Shown here: in pieces, positions 1 to 11,045 of the stretch
Numbering within the stretch: the stretch's first letter is position 1
Layout of the letters: every line of letters begins with the position of its first letter
NCBI GenBank assembly: GCA_012295275.1
Contig: CM022671.1
Location: 27,183,822 to 27,247,821 of the forward strand
Source: Chrysomallon squamiferum
Lineage: Eukaryota > Mollusca > Gastropoda > Neomphalida > Peltospiridae
Direction: 5' to 3'
Length of the DNA: 64,000 nt
Program-made: the position numbers and the translations under genes
The notes under the pieces: model-generated
What the model was told of the DNA's origin: nothing
Seen by the model: only the letters and a program-made list of their open reading frames with translations
Databases searched by the model: none

Positions 1-97
1 TTTATGTTTGATTTTACCAACAAGTAACAAAATGAAATGATAATTAACTTTGAAAGTTGCTGTTAAGTGAAATGTAATTTTGTTTAATTTCTGCTAG

Positions 98-243
98 GTA
101 TTCCCATTCAACCTCGATCTGACTACTCAGCGGCAGTGCAGCATGCTACAGGCCAGCCACTGCTGGCTCAAGCTTCTGTGACCCCTCAACAATTAATGTA
201 CATGCCCCACGTCATACCACAGGGTGCACCAACCAGTTACCAG
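98..243 (+). CDS. ATXN2: ATXN2 exon (first in window)
   Basis: The acceptor ttctgctag precedes position 98 and the donor gtgagt follows 243. The first two bases finish a codon begun upstream. It encodes about 48 residues beginning IPIQPRSDYSAAVQHATG and including the hydrophobic block PQQLMYMPHVIPQG. The exon ends on a complete CAG codon. Confidence 0.85.
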
Positions 244-3200
244 GTGAGTTCTAGATTAAAAATACATAGAAGGAGATTTTGAAATGTTTTTAAATACCAT
301 TAGTAAATCTTATTCATTGTCTGCTTTGTTTTCCAGTGGTTTATTTTGGCATTTATTAATTTATTCTGGTCTGCTTTTGTTGTAGATGATGTCGGTCCAA
401 GCAAATCCGAACAGAATGGTGGCACCAACATCTATGCAGATCAGTGCAGCACATCCTGGTGGAATGGATCCAAACCAAGCTGCTGGACAGCTCGCCCACT
501 CTCCGCAAATTTATAGTAGGCACTTGTTTGTTGGATAGTATTAGTTAGCTGGGTCTTCAAGGGCAGATCTAGGATTTGGGAAGATGAGGTTTGATTGCTG
601 TATAATGTGATCTCACTTCATTACTGCAGTTCATGCATTACAGTATACATAGATTTTTTTAATAAATGATTCTGGTGGATGCAGGTGTGACATCTAATCT
701 GAAAAACCAAATTGGGATTGGTTCACATTATTGAAGATGGGTTTTCATTTGATGACTGATGAAGTATTTACACAATAAGGTCACTGATTTATAATTAGTG
801 AATGATATAAAAACATAAAACACTTTAAAGTTCAGTAGACTGATGGAATTTCTTCATTTAGGAGGTTTCTCATTATGAGTATGCTAATTTATCATTAGTT
901 CTGTATTCAGAGCAGCAAACTACGACTTTTCATTTCTGTGTACTAATCTAATTTATTACCTTTTTTTTAAAAATAATTTCAGTGACTCCACCAGGCCCAG
1001 TCCCTGCCCATGTAAACCCACATGTTCCTGGTCAGCCAATGTCGCACCCACAACCAGCCCATATTGGGCCAGTCCCAGCTGGCAACCCACAGAACCAGGC
1101 AGGACAGATGACCCCGGTGTCTGGACCTCATCCAGCTCCAAGTCCTATCCAGCACAACACTGGTCCTGGCGGTCAGCAGCAGCATCAAGGACCACCACAA
1201 TCAGGGACTCCACAGCCTCCAGTTAATTATCCTCAAATAAGTTTGCAGGTATGTTTTTGAAAAATAATGTCATACAGCATTTCTGCAGACATAAGTAACA
1301 ATATATTTTTATCTTGGTTCAGAATCATACTGATGTTAGGGGGTAAAAAAATTAATAGTTTTGTATCTTCTTTTGACAGGGTCATCCACAACTGCATTCA
1401 GGATCCCAGAATCCAGCCTCTCCTCAAGGGATGCACCCTGCTTCTATGCCATATGCCACTCATGCTCATATACAGGGTGGACCACAATTTACATTTACAC
1501 AAGCACAACAACCCACTTCTGTTAGCCACACCATGCACACACACACACATTCGCCACACATACATACACAACCACAGTTTGTAGTGATGCCACATCCACC
1601 TCCACACAACCAAATTCAACATGCACATGTACAGCCGCAGTTTCAACCATCAGGCCAACATCCTATAGGAGGTAATTAGTCTGATCTTTAAACGGAATTA
1701 ATGAGTAAATAAATGTCTTCACTGAAAATCTGAAAATAGATTTTGAATTGATTTTATATAGCACTTAATTTCTGAAATACAATTTACTGTAAATAGATAA
1801 TTTTTACTATTATCAGTAACTTTTTGTATATGTATATATATATGTGTGTGTGTATTTTTATTTTTATTTTTATTTTTTTTTTAAATTCAACTTTTATAAT
1901 TGATGAATTTACACTGTTTACAAGAGCTATTTATTGCACGTCTAATTACTGGTAATTAATATGTGTTTACGTTAATTGTTACATCTTTCCCAATGATAAA
2001 GCTGATGCATTTCTTCCAATAGGTGGCCCAACTCCTGTTCATGGTCAGAGCCATTTGATCCAGCACTCTGGCATGCCTACAGCTATCCCAGTGTCTGCAG
2101 CCTCTGGAATGCACCCTTCTCAACTTCACTATGTTCCTCAAGGTACGTACTGTCGTCCAGCAGTACGCCACACCGCCAGCCTAGGACTCGTCAGTACATG
2201 TCAGTATCTGTTTTGTTTGTTGCATGCAGCATGATTCAGCTGGCATGTCACCAGATGTGTGCAGAGATGCTCACATGGCTTTCTTGAAGCATTCTCATGC
2301 TGCCAGCATGGAAACAGCTGCAGAACAAATAAAAAAAAAAAATTTAAATTTAAAAAAATAATAGCAACAAAAGTAATGTACTAAAAAAAAAAAATGAATA
2401 TTTTGAATAATAACAACAAAAAGTCAAAAGTTTGTTGCTCTGGAAACCACTGAATTGGTCAAAGAATATGTTATTCAAAATTAAACAATATTAAATTATA
2501 TACATTAAAATGTTTACAAAATTAGCAGTATAGTAAAAGTTAGTGATGGAAAAAGCTGAGAAGTTTCCCAAATAATAATAATTTTAAAATCATGTCATTA
2601 GGTAGTGATAAGAACTTGAATTGTTTTTACAAAATTGTGATTATCTGCTACTTGATTTCTTTGAGGGTTTTGTGCATTTTTCTACCATAATGACAGATAA
2701 ATATTTTTAGCAATAAATCTTTAAAGCTGGATATAAGCTAAATATCTTGAAGTAAAAAAATTGTTTTTAACATTTAATAGAAGATGTAGTCTTACGTTCT
2801 GTATAAAATGACTTCATTAAAGTGATCAGACTGTTTCTGCCCTAAACTGAATATTTGATAATTTCCCACTGAAGAAAATTAGAGTTCATTTTACTAACAG
2901 AATAGTGTTCAGTGTTAAATAAGTGGCTGCTTTTAGAGATCCTTAATTGTTATTACTTCACCTGGGTAATGTCATAAAACCTAAGGACAGGAATAATTGA
3001 AAATGATAATTGTGTAATAATGTTTGTTGAGAAATTCTGTTCAAGGTATTAAATCCTGACTGAAATAAACTTGTATAATTTGGGCTACAACAGTTTTTAA
3101 CTATTAACTGCATTCCCACCAAAAAGAAAAGAAACTTCCCCATGTTTTTGGTTTCAAACATTAGTTTGTGTGTATCCTTCCTATTCTTTCAGTTCTTATA

Positions 3201-3933
3201 AAATCCTTTATCCTATGCATTGTGGCTATAGTTGCTTGAGTAGCATGAAGTGTGGTTTCCAGCTAGCAGAAATATAATTAATTTAAAACATCTGTGTTTT
3301 TGTCTTATGAAACTAAATCATCTTTATGTTTCTCTTCAGAAAAACTTTTATTTCTGTTATCATCGTGTGAAATTAGTAGAAAGGTCACACTGCTTGTCAT
3401 TATTCCACTTAGTTGTTTTTTGTCAAAGGTGTCACTTTCTAAGTGAAAAATTAACATCAAAAGAAAACAATAAATAAATAAATATATGTATGTATGCATA
3501 TTACTTTGCAACACTTTGTCTGAAGGTAAAAATGCACATTTTTCAATAAGTAATTTTCAAGGAAAAATACAGATGACAGTTGCAATGGATTTGACAGTAC
3601 TGACATCATGTTGCTTTAATATACTTCTTTAGTTATGTTATTCATCATTTGTTCAGTAGATACCCTTGCAAGTAACACACCAGCATGCATATTTACATAC
3701 ATGCATATTCTTTGTACTTCAGATAGAATATTTGCAGCTATCTGTGTTAGGTGCTTAAGTGTTTTGTAATTGAATTAAATTATTTTCAGTCACCTTTATA
3801 TTTTTCAGTATACCTTAAACAAACATTGTCAGATAGCTGTAGAAATGTTTGTACACGTCTTAATATTTTAACTTTGCATTTTACAGTGCCATCCCAGGCT
3901 GCACCTGTACCATCTTATCCACAGGGCCAGTGA
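98..3933 (+). CDS. ATXN2: Ataxin-2 orthologue, C-terminal part (six last coding exons)
   Basis: The exons 98-243, 386-515, 983-1248, 1380-1671, 2023-2142 and 3887-3933 join in one frame into 332 residues plus TGA; the 5' part lies before the window. Seen: a tail rich in Pro, Gln, His, Met and Ala. The blocks HPAPSPIQH, NRMVAPTSMQ and QFTFTQAQQP, and the order of blocks, resemble the C-terminal region of vertebrate ataxin-2 that follows the PAM2 motif. The Lsm, LsmAD and PAM2 regions must lie in upstream exons. Known for the family: a cytoplasmic RNA-binding protein that binds poly(A)-binding protein through PAM2 and acts in translation, mRNA stability and stress granules. This low-complexity tail is thought to help condensation. 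The polyglutamine tract expanded in human disease is N-terminal and not visible here. All five introns have GT-AG ends. An ataxin-2-like paralogue is the only reasonable alternative. Confidence 0.88.
386..515 (+). CDS. ATXN2: ATXN2 exon
   Basis: It lies between the acceptor tttgttgtag and the donor gtaggc. It encodes MMSVQANPNRMVAPTSMQ and onward to HSPQIY plus one base. The NRMVAP block parallels NARMMAP in vertebrate ataxin-2 as I recall it. The one-base overhang joins TG of the next exon to give Met. Confidence 0.83.
983..1248 (+). CDS. ATXN2: ATXN2 exon, Pro/Gln-rich
   Basis: It lies between the acceptor ataatttcag and the donor gtatgt. It encodes about 89 residues from (M)TPPGPVPAHVNPHVPG to NYPQISLQ. 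The block SGPHPAPSPIQH followed by GGQQQHQG is the best single match to the vertebrate ataxin-2 tail. The exon ends in phase 0. Confidence 0.87.
1380..1671 (+). CDS. ATXN2: ATXN2 exon with His-Thr repeat
   Basis: It lies between the acceptor tcttttgacag and the donor gtaatt. It encodes about 97 residues. QFTFTQAQQP and QFVVMPHPPP recall the FTIHPSHVQP region of vertebrate ataxin-2. A CA-rich microsatellite at about 1533-1578 is translated as alternating His and Thr. One base is left over and is completed by the next exon to a Gly codon. Confidence 0.86.
2023..2142 (+). CDS. ATXN2: ATXN2 exon
   Basis: It lies between the acceptor cttccaatag and the donor gtacgt. It encodes GGPTPVHGQSHLIQHSGM and onward to SQLHYVPQ plus one base. 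The bases just beyond the donor (2143 to about 2215) are unusually GC-rich for an intron here; see the finding on a composite terminal exon. Confidence 0.84.
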
Positions 3934-3972
3934 GTGCCTGCATCAGTAGTGTGGATTAGACTGAAGTGTGTG
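3887..3972 (+). CDS. ATXN2: ATXN2 last coding exon and start of 3'UTR
   Basis: The acceptor gcattttacag precedes 3887. The exon encodes (V)PSQAAPVPSYPQGQ and the stop TGA at 3931-3933. A strong donor, gtaagt, follows at 3973, only 39 nt after the stop, so the exon seems to end in the 3'UTR. The coding part is certain in frame and phase; the exact transcript end is inferred. Confidence 0.78.
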
Positions 3973-4250
3973 GTAAGTTTCTTCTCTGATCTTAATCTTC
4001 GTTTTACATAATAGAAAACTATTGAGTGAAAATGTCATTCTGCAGTAGATGTGTTGTTTAAGTCAAAATGAAAACTTTATCTATATATGAATATATTTTA
4101 ATGTTTTTTTAAATATAATAAAAACAAATTTAAAAACTTGAGCGTTTTTGATCACATAAATAAAATATCAAATGTAGTTTTATTTTTAATATTTGTATTA
4201 GTAATAAAACTTCGGTATTAAATGATTTTTTTTTTTTTTTCCCTTTTTAG
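3973..4250 (+). other. ATXN2: Putative 3'UTR intron of ATXN2
   Basis: The donor gtaagt at 3973 pairs with a strong acceptor at 4250, a run of T and CCC followed by tttttag. The 278-nt interior is AT-rich and non-coding. The junction would sit 39 nt after the stop, within the usual limit of about 50 nt for escaping nonsense-mediated decay. If it is not spliced, this is plain 3'UTR. Confidence 0.5.
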
Positions 4251-5160
4251 ATTGATTTGGATTTTCTTACCTGGCAGTCATTGACGTGTGACCCAAATGT
4301 TTGTTTTTTTCCAACAAAATGAACAAGAACAAAAAAAATGACGTAAAGAAAAAAAAAAAAAATTAAAAAGGTTTTTTCTATTTTTTTTTTTTTTAATTAT
4401 ATTCCAAAAAGAGGAAGAAACTGAAATTTAATTTAAATTTGTTACTTTCTGTGAAATTCCCTAAGATCATTTTCTGACAACTTGAAAAATGACAAAGGAA
4501 ACCAGAATGAATGTGAAAACATAAAATTTCACCAAGGATTTACTTACAAAGAACAGTTCGTTTTGTGCAGATCCTAGTGGAAAGCCTATTCACCAGTTCC
4601 CTAAGATATTACGTGATTTCAGTTTTCTTACTTCAAGATTTAATTTTGACCCACATACATTTTTTTTATTTTTATTTTTTATAAAAATTCCATTTTTAAT
4701 TGTTGACAAGCAAATTAACTAATCTTCTCGAAAAAATTCTTCAGTGCTTACCTTATTTTATAAAATTAAAAAATAAATTCCTGTGGATTTAAATTTCATT
4801 TCAGGTGCTCAAGTTGAAAACAAGTTGCTTTCTGAAAGTCAGTAATGTAAAATAAACCTTCACATAGAGATTACTTTTATTTTTACTGATAATTGTTGGC
4901 AAGGGTATTATCCTAGAAAAATTAATAAACATGGTCTATGTTTGTTTGAAATTTAATATCAAAGAAAACCAAAACAAAAAGTACTCCATAAATATATTGT
5001 TTTCAGTTCTGCACAAATGTAGGCCTGATGATCCATTTAAAAAAAAATCAAATAATACATTTCTTCTGTATTTCACTTTATCTGTTCCCTCCCCTCTGTT
5101 TTTCATATGTTTATAAATAAAAAAACAACTAAATAAAGATGAAATTTGCACTGTCGGCGT
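4251..5160 (+). other. ATXN2: Probable ATXN2 3'UTR with several poly(A) signals
   Basis: This AT-rich sequence has no coding potential. AATAAA hexamers on the + strand occur at 4772-4777, 4851-4856, 4924-4929, 5116-5121 and 5132-5137. Any of them could end the transcript. I cannot tell which is used, and the 3'UTR may run further. Confidence 0.4.
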
Positions 5161-5614
5161 TTGGCAATTTACAGTAAAAGTGATTACTCTAATTACAATA
5201 TCTCATTTCAGATTTTAGTTAAGAATAAAGTTTAGGTTAATCATTGCAGTTTCATTAGAATGTTCGATAAACAAATTTCATTAATACAAATTAACTAAGT
5301 GTCTGCCTTTTTAACTTTTTGTTTTTACCTCAATTCCCACATTTCTGTAAGAGCAAGATTTATATTAACTAGTGCTGTGACTTGGTGAAGTTGTCTGTTG
5401 TTCCATTCATTGTGATGGCATGCATATCTGTCTGTAGTTACATCTGAAACTGATTCTGTCACTGAAAGGAAAATGGTGTCTTAATATAGGTCCATTTCAT
5501 TTTTTCCATTTCTAAAATTTCTGCATCAATCTATGCAAGCTGTTCTCTGAACAGATCAACTTCTCATTCCCAAAACATTTCACTGTATATAATCGTCATT
5601 TTTTAAAAAAAAAA

Positions 5615-5617
<3 letters not shown>

Positions 5618-5663
<46 letters not shown>
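5618..5663. repeat. Poly(A) run
   Basis: Uninterrupted A tract of about 46 bases. Its position past the ATXN2 poly(A) signals could mark an old retroposed tail, but no element body is recognised beside it. Confidence 0.9.
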
Positions 5664-5664
<1 letters not shown>

Positions 5665-8129
5665 AAATGTAAAAAAAAAAAAAAAGTTTTAAAAAAAATA
5701 TGATCACTTGTGAAATTTTCATTATCATTGATCGTATATGTTTTTCATATCCTGTACAAAAATTAAGAATTTCATCATCTTGATGCAGAAAAAAGTATGT
5801 TCAGAATAGCAGCATTTATATAAAGCTTTTTTATTCTGAGAAATCATTGGGGAGGAAGAGATGGTCATTAATTAATTATGATGATTACATAGTGGTTAGG
5901 CATTTAAAAATAATACTAAGTTTATTTTACCATAATCAATGTGTATCCGCTATAGAAAAAGTGAAATATCATGAACACTAAATAATTTGACAATCAATTT
6001 TTTACATTTTTTTTTGTTGAAATCTTAGAATTTAAAATTCAAAAATGTGTCTGTATTTGTTTCATTGGAATAGGTTTAAGTATTTTATTTGTAACTCTAA
6101 TGTCATACCATATAAAATCTCAGTAGATGCTGGTCATTCAACCAGAGTTGTGTATTTTTTTTAATTTTTAATTTATTTTTTGTTAATTTTTTTCTAATTG
6201 TTAGTGTGTAATCGTTAAAATCATGTAATTATTATAGCACATTCAGAGATGATAAGTTTCCATTCAAAAATATTGGTTCATCCAGAATTGCTAACCATTC
6301 TGATAATGCTTTTGGTGAAAAGCATTTGTTTTTAATTAACTGATCATTTAAGATTGTGAATTCATTGTTAAGCTTTATTGTAGAAGACACATTCTTTCCC
6401 TTCAGTGACAGATATCAGGTACAGATAGACACATTTTATCTGCTGCAGACTGTCGTTGTCAGAATGTTTCAGTATAAAACAGAAAAAAAGACAATTCAGT
6501 CTGCTGAAGTATAAGGCAATAAGTGTATGGCTCTATATTTTTATCAGTGAGCAAGTTTGTGTGCATTAAGTATTATTTAAATCAAATATCATAAATGTTT
6601 ATCATAAAACAGCTCTCTGTAGCTCAGTTACATAATTAAGAAATGCAAATAGCAACATTATAAAAAAAAAAAAAACACTAAAAAAAAACATTGTTTAACC
6701 AAGCATTTCAAAATGATTATCATTCATCTGATTTAAAAAATGCATTACAAATATAGCAAAACAAACCATCCAGATGCTAATTCTAGTAACTAATAAGAGA
6801 TCTTGTTTTAACAACTGAAAATAAAACCATGAGTTAATAAATTATTTTATTTTTTTTATTTTTTATTATTTTTTTATATATATAATTGTTGTCCAGATGG
6901 AAGAGAGCTAGCTAAAAAAAAAAATATCTGATGATGATGTGTGCAGTCTTTATAAAACCTGGGAGTAGATGTGTTTGTCAGAATCACTATTAAACCATTG
7001 GTAACAGCTGATTTCTGTTACCCTCATACCACTTGTTTTACTAGTTTTGACAGTCCATACATTATACAGGTTGTTGCCATTGTTTGAAGAATATTTTTTA
7101 GATTTAATTATTTATTATTACTTTGTTAAGCTGAAAAAAGCCACATACAAATTTTCATTAATAGTGATTTCATAGTGTGTAATGATGATGCTGATTATTT
7201 ACTGTTATTATTATTGTTATTGTTATTATTTATTATTATTATTTATTATTTTTATTTCTTTTATACATTTGTTTGTCTAACTACTGGGTAAAAAAACGTA
7301 ATGATTCTGAATTTGTAAAACTGATATACTTTGGTTTTAGCTTCTCAAAGGTGCAGTGCTTGGGAAACAGCATTTAAAACTTTAAAAAAAAAAAAGAATT
7401 TTATTATTAAAATATGACAGTAAATCTGAATGTAATGAAATTTTGTTTTAATATTTAGCAACAGAAGACTACATTTTCATTGTTTTAATTGTGATAAAAT
7501 GAAAATATTTGCAGACTTAACATGCCAAATAAATGTCACTGTTATTTTTAAACAAATAATTCCACATGTTCTGATCTTTATACAATATAACTGAGAAATT
7601 TGTGTTTTAAAAAACAAAATAACATACAATTTAGTTCCACAAGAACATTGACTCTTGGAGATTATTCCACATTATGAAGCAAATCTATGCAGCTTTGTGA
7701 ATCTTGAACTATTTTATCCAATTTCAGAGAAAATTACATTTTTTTTTTTTAATCTTTTTCTCACAAATAATACTAAAATATCATCAGCTATCGGCAGAAG
7801 ATACAGCTTGACATCCTTAACATTTGTTGGGGTTACATCTCTTGTTGTTACCATCTTAATGTGAGAAAGTAGGTTCAGGCAAGAGCTAGATTTCTTACCT
7901 GTACTTGAACCAACATTATTTATAAAAGAAATCATTCGTAGTAATTTTGATTGTTTTTGAATTAAAGGTCAAAATTAATGGTTTAAAGAAAAATTAAATC
8001 TTTATGCTTAGATGATACTTTCTGGAGTTAATCTAACAACAGTGGATCAAGTAAAAGATAAGGAGTCTTTATATTATACAAGTTAATGTATTTGAACTTC
8101 CTGAAACACAGTATTGTCAATACATTACA

Positions 8130-8132
<3 letters not shown>

Positions 8133-8172
<40 letters not shown>
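8133..8172. repeat. Poly(T) run
   Basis: Uninterrupted T tract of about 40 bases in intergenic DNA. It could be the poly(A) tail of an insertion on the - strand, but no body is recognised to its right. Confidence 0.9.
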
Positions 8173-9383
8173 CTTAGGGCAGGATGGGGGTTGCATGGGA
8201 ATTTCCCATCAATTTGAACAGCTGGTAATTTAAATTGTTATGAAAATTAAAATGGTTACTGTTGTCAATGCTTTGTTGATAGCCGTATTAATTTCTGTTT
8301 AAAATTCAACTTGAATGGAAACAAATATTTCTAAACAAAAGAGTGAAAGAGTGAAAGTGAGACTTGAAAGATTAGATAATGTTTAATACTGTTATCACTT
8401 ACATGTTATAGGGTTTATTTGTTTGCGCAAACTGAGAAAATTTCAGTTTGGATAAAGAATGCTGCAAAATTTAAACAAATCACATATATTGTTGAGCATG
8501 ATTAAAATGTTACCACAGAATTGTTTTAAACATTAAACATGTTACATGACAATAACTTGAGACATATAAAAAAAAAAAAAAAAAAAAAAAAGATTATTAA
8601 TGCTTAATTTCAAGGAATGATGTTAAGAAATACTGAGATCAGTGAATTCAATTATGTTGGTCTGTCAGGAATTAGATTTGATAAACATTGTCAATGTTTT
8701 TATTATTGCAACCAGAACCCATGCTTCAACAAACGCAGAACTATAAAAAAAATACAGTGTGTCTGCGTGTTTTGTAGAAAAAATAAGGAAAAAAAAAATG
8801 AAAAAAAATAAATAAAAATGAAAAAAACAACTTCAAAAATGTGTTTTGTTTTTTGTTTCTAATTCAGATCGTGAGCTTAAATATCTTCATACATGATATG
8901 GGACAAAATAAAATATTGGCTGATATTTTGTGTTGAGCAGTATTGTAAGGATGAATCGGGGGGAAAAAAAAAGAAAAAAGTTACAACTTTTTTAATAATA
9001 ATAATTTAAAAATTACATATATGTTTTTGTTTAGCTAAGAATTTTTGTCAGTGTTTCACCAAGCTGGAAACCCAAGCACAACTCCTGCACAATATGAAGC
9101 AACTTTATTTAATGTTACCCATTGAAACCTAATCAATAAGTGTAATGAGTCAATGCCCCTGCGCAATATTTGCTCTCTTTCTTTAGTCTAGGCTAATTGA
9201 CCCAGGTACAAGAAGCCACTCTACAAACTTGAATGCATTTTTATGTATAAAAATTGACCTTTTTCCATTGATTTTTTTTTTTTAATCTTCCCTTATACTA
9301 AATAGTGAGTTCTTCCAGCCAATGTAAGGATATATTATTTTAACAAAAAGAAAATCTGTACGTGTATATATATATGTTGCAAC

Positions 9384-9640
9384 CCTTGCCCTGTGAGGGA
9401 TTTTAGTCTGAACACCAATTATTACATTAACTTTGTTGTTTTTTCTTTAAACCTCCAGACTAAAGCAACCTAAGTACCTTGCACCCCTTTTTGGTGCTCT
9501 GTTTTGAAGATAGAAGTGAGAGACAGAGTATATCAGGGTGTGTGTGTGTTCATGTACATAATACATTTGAAATCTTGGCCCTCCTCCAAAATACTGCACA
9601 GCATTGGTCCCCTCTCCAAAAGGTTGCTGACCCCTGCTTT
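9384..9640 (-). mobile_element. Possible degraded hAT-like DNA transposon end
   Basis: Read on the - strand, 9636-9621 begins CAGGGGTCAGCAACCT, which resembles the terminal inverted repeat of many hAT elements. No convincing partner repeat or target-site duplication was found. A short inverted pair, ttttagtctg near 9405 and cagactaaag near 9457, lies inside. This is a weak call. Confidence 0.25.
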
Positions 9641-10213
9641 TCAGGATTCAGTATTTTCTTTACCAGCTACAGTGTTATTGTTAAGATAGTGACTCCTGGT
9701 ATTTGTATGAACCTATTGCAGATTTGTTCATTCGTGTCCCTTTTTCTTGGCAAGAGCGAATTTTATAATGATTACTGTGTTCGATATTTATCATATCACA
9801 TTGTAATGTTAATATGGGAGAAAATTAGGAAAGGAATTAAATAGGTTCTTGTCAATGACGTGCTTGTTTTGAAAGAACAAATAACTCAAGAAAATGGGAA
9901 TATAAAATATGTTTAATAAATTATGATGTCCCTTTGTAGATCTAGTTCACATGACAAATTGATACACAAATGAAATATTGTCACTATATCACACACAAAG
10001 GGGACTGTTAGTTAATGACTTTGCATATACCATTTTACAATATTAACATAAGAATACATACATGTTTTTATATATATATATACATGTGTATATGGTTATA
10101 CAGCTTGCTGCATCAGAGTAGAAGTAAAGCACTTCTGACAGGCTGAACAAGATAAAAAAAAAAAATGTAAAATGTATAGTTCATCAGAAAAAAACACACA
10201 CAAAAAAAAATGG

Positions 10214-10244
<31 letters not shown>

Positions 10245-10309
10245 AATAAATAAATTTGGATAAAACTATAAAAAAAAAAAAGATTCCTGTATCTTATATT
10301 TTTGTTTTT

Positions 10310-10380
10310 TTTATTCTGTAGATACTAGTTCTAATACATAAATGTTGACAGATATTAAAACAATAATAATAAGAAGGTAA

Positions 10381-10417
<37 letters not shown>

Positions 10418-11045
10418 TACATGTTGTTGATCAGGAAATGGAGAAAGAAAAAGATTTAAAGACAAAATGTGGCACTGTAGAATGTTTTCAAGTGGGAAAC
10501 CCAAAACAAAATGTAATTAGTTTACGTTGCCAAAAACTAAAGTTCACTCTCAAAATTTATAACTTTATAAAAAAAAATCTGCATCAAAATGACAAAGTAT
10601 CCTGAGATTTCAGTGTTACAGATCTTGTGATTAACTGGCGATAAACAACAATAATAAACTAAAATATATAAAAAGGTAAATAATATTTCTTTAGACACAA
10701 AATAATTATTGCTTTTAAAACCTACATAAAAAACAGGTATCAATTATTATAATTGTTGGATTTTTGAAGTGGTTAAAAACACAAAGCAATCTATCATGGT
10801 ATATATTTATAAAATAAATATATATATATTTTTTTTAATTTAATTTTTTTTTGTTTTCATTTACATATATGCATATGTATTGGAATGTTGCTATGGACCA
10901 GTAATTGTATATTGATACAGCAAGTAACAGCTGCATGGTTGTCAAGATGATAATACAATGGTTAAGAATAGGAATGGTTGTTAAATGGATTAGTTAACTA
11001 AATGTACAGTACATGGTCATACATTATGCTCTCATCTATCAAAAA
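10310..11045 (-). other. TTC28: Probable TTC28 3'UTR
   Basis: This region lies downstream of the TTC28 stop on the - strand. The first canonical AATAAA on that strand is at 10315-10310; ATTAAA variants occur near 10845-10835. The sequence is AT-rich and has no open frame of interest. The 3' end is inferred only from these signals. Confidence 0.35.

Larger units (their letters stand above)
5161..10300. other. Intergenic DNA between convergent ATXN2 and TTC28
   Basis: I see no exon-like coding sequence here. It is strongly AT-rich, with A runs (5618-5663, about 8570-8591, 10387-10412), a T run (8133-8172) and TTA/AAT tracts (about 7203-7250, 10213-10254). The stretch 9380-9640 is less AT-rich and may hold an old transposon. 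Parts at either end may be unrecognised 3'UTR. Confidence 0.6.

Noticed and set aside
9479-9844. 121-residue + strand frame
   Set aside because: It crosses the possible hAT-like remnant and has no family resemblance.
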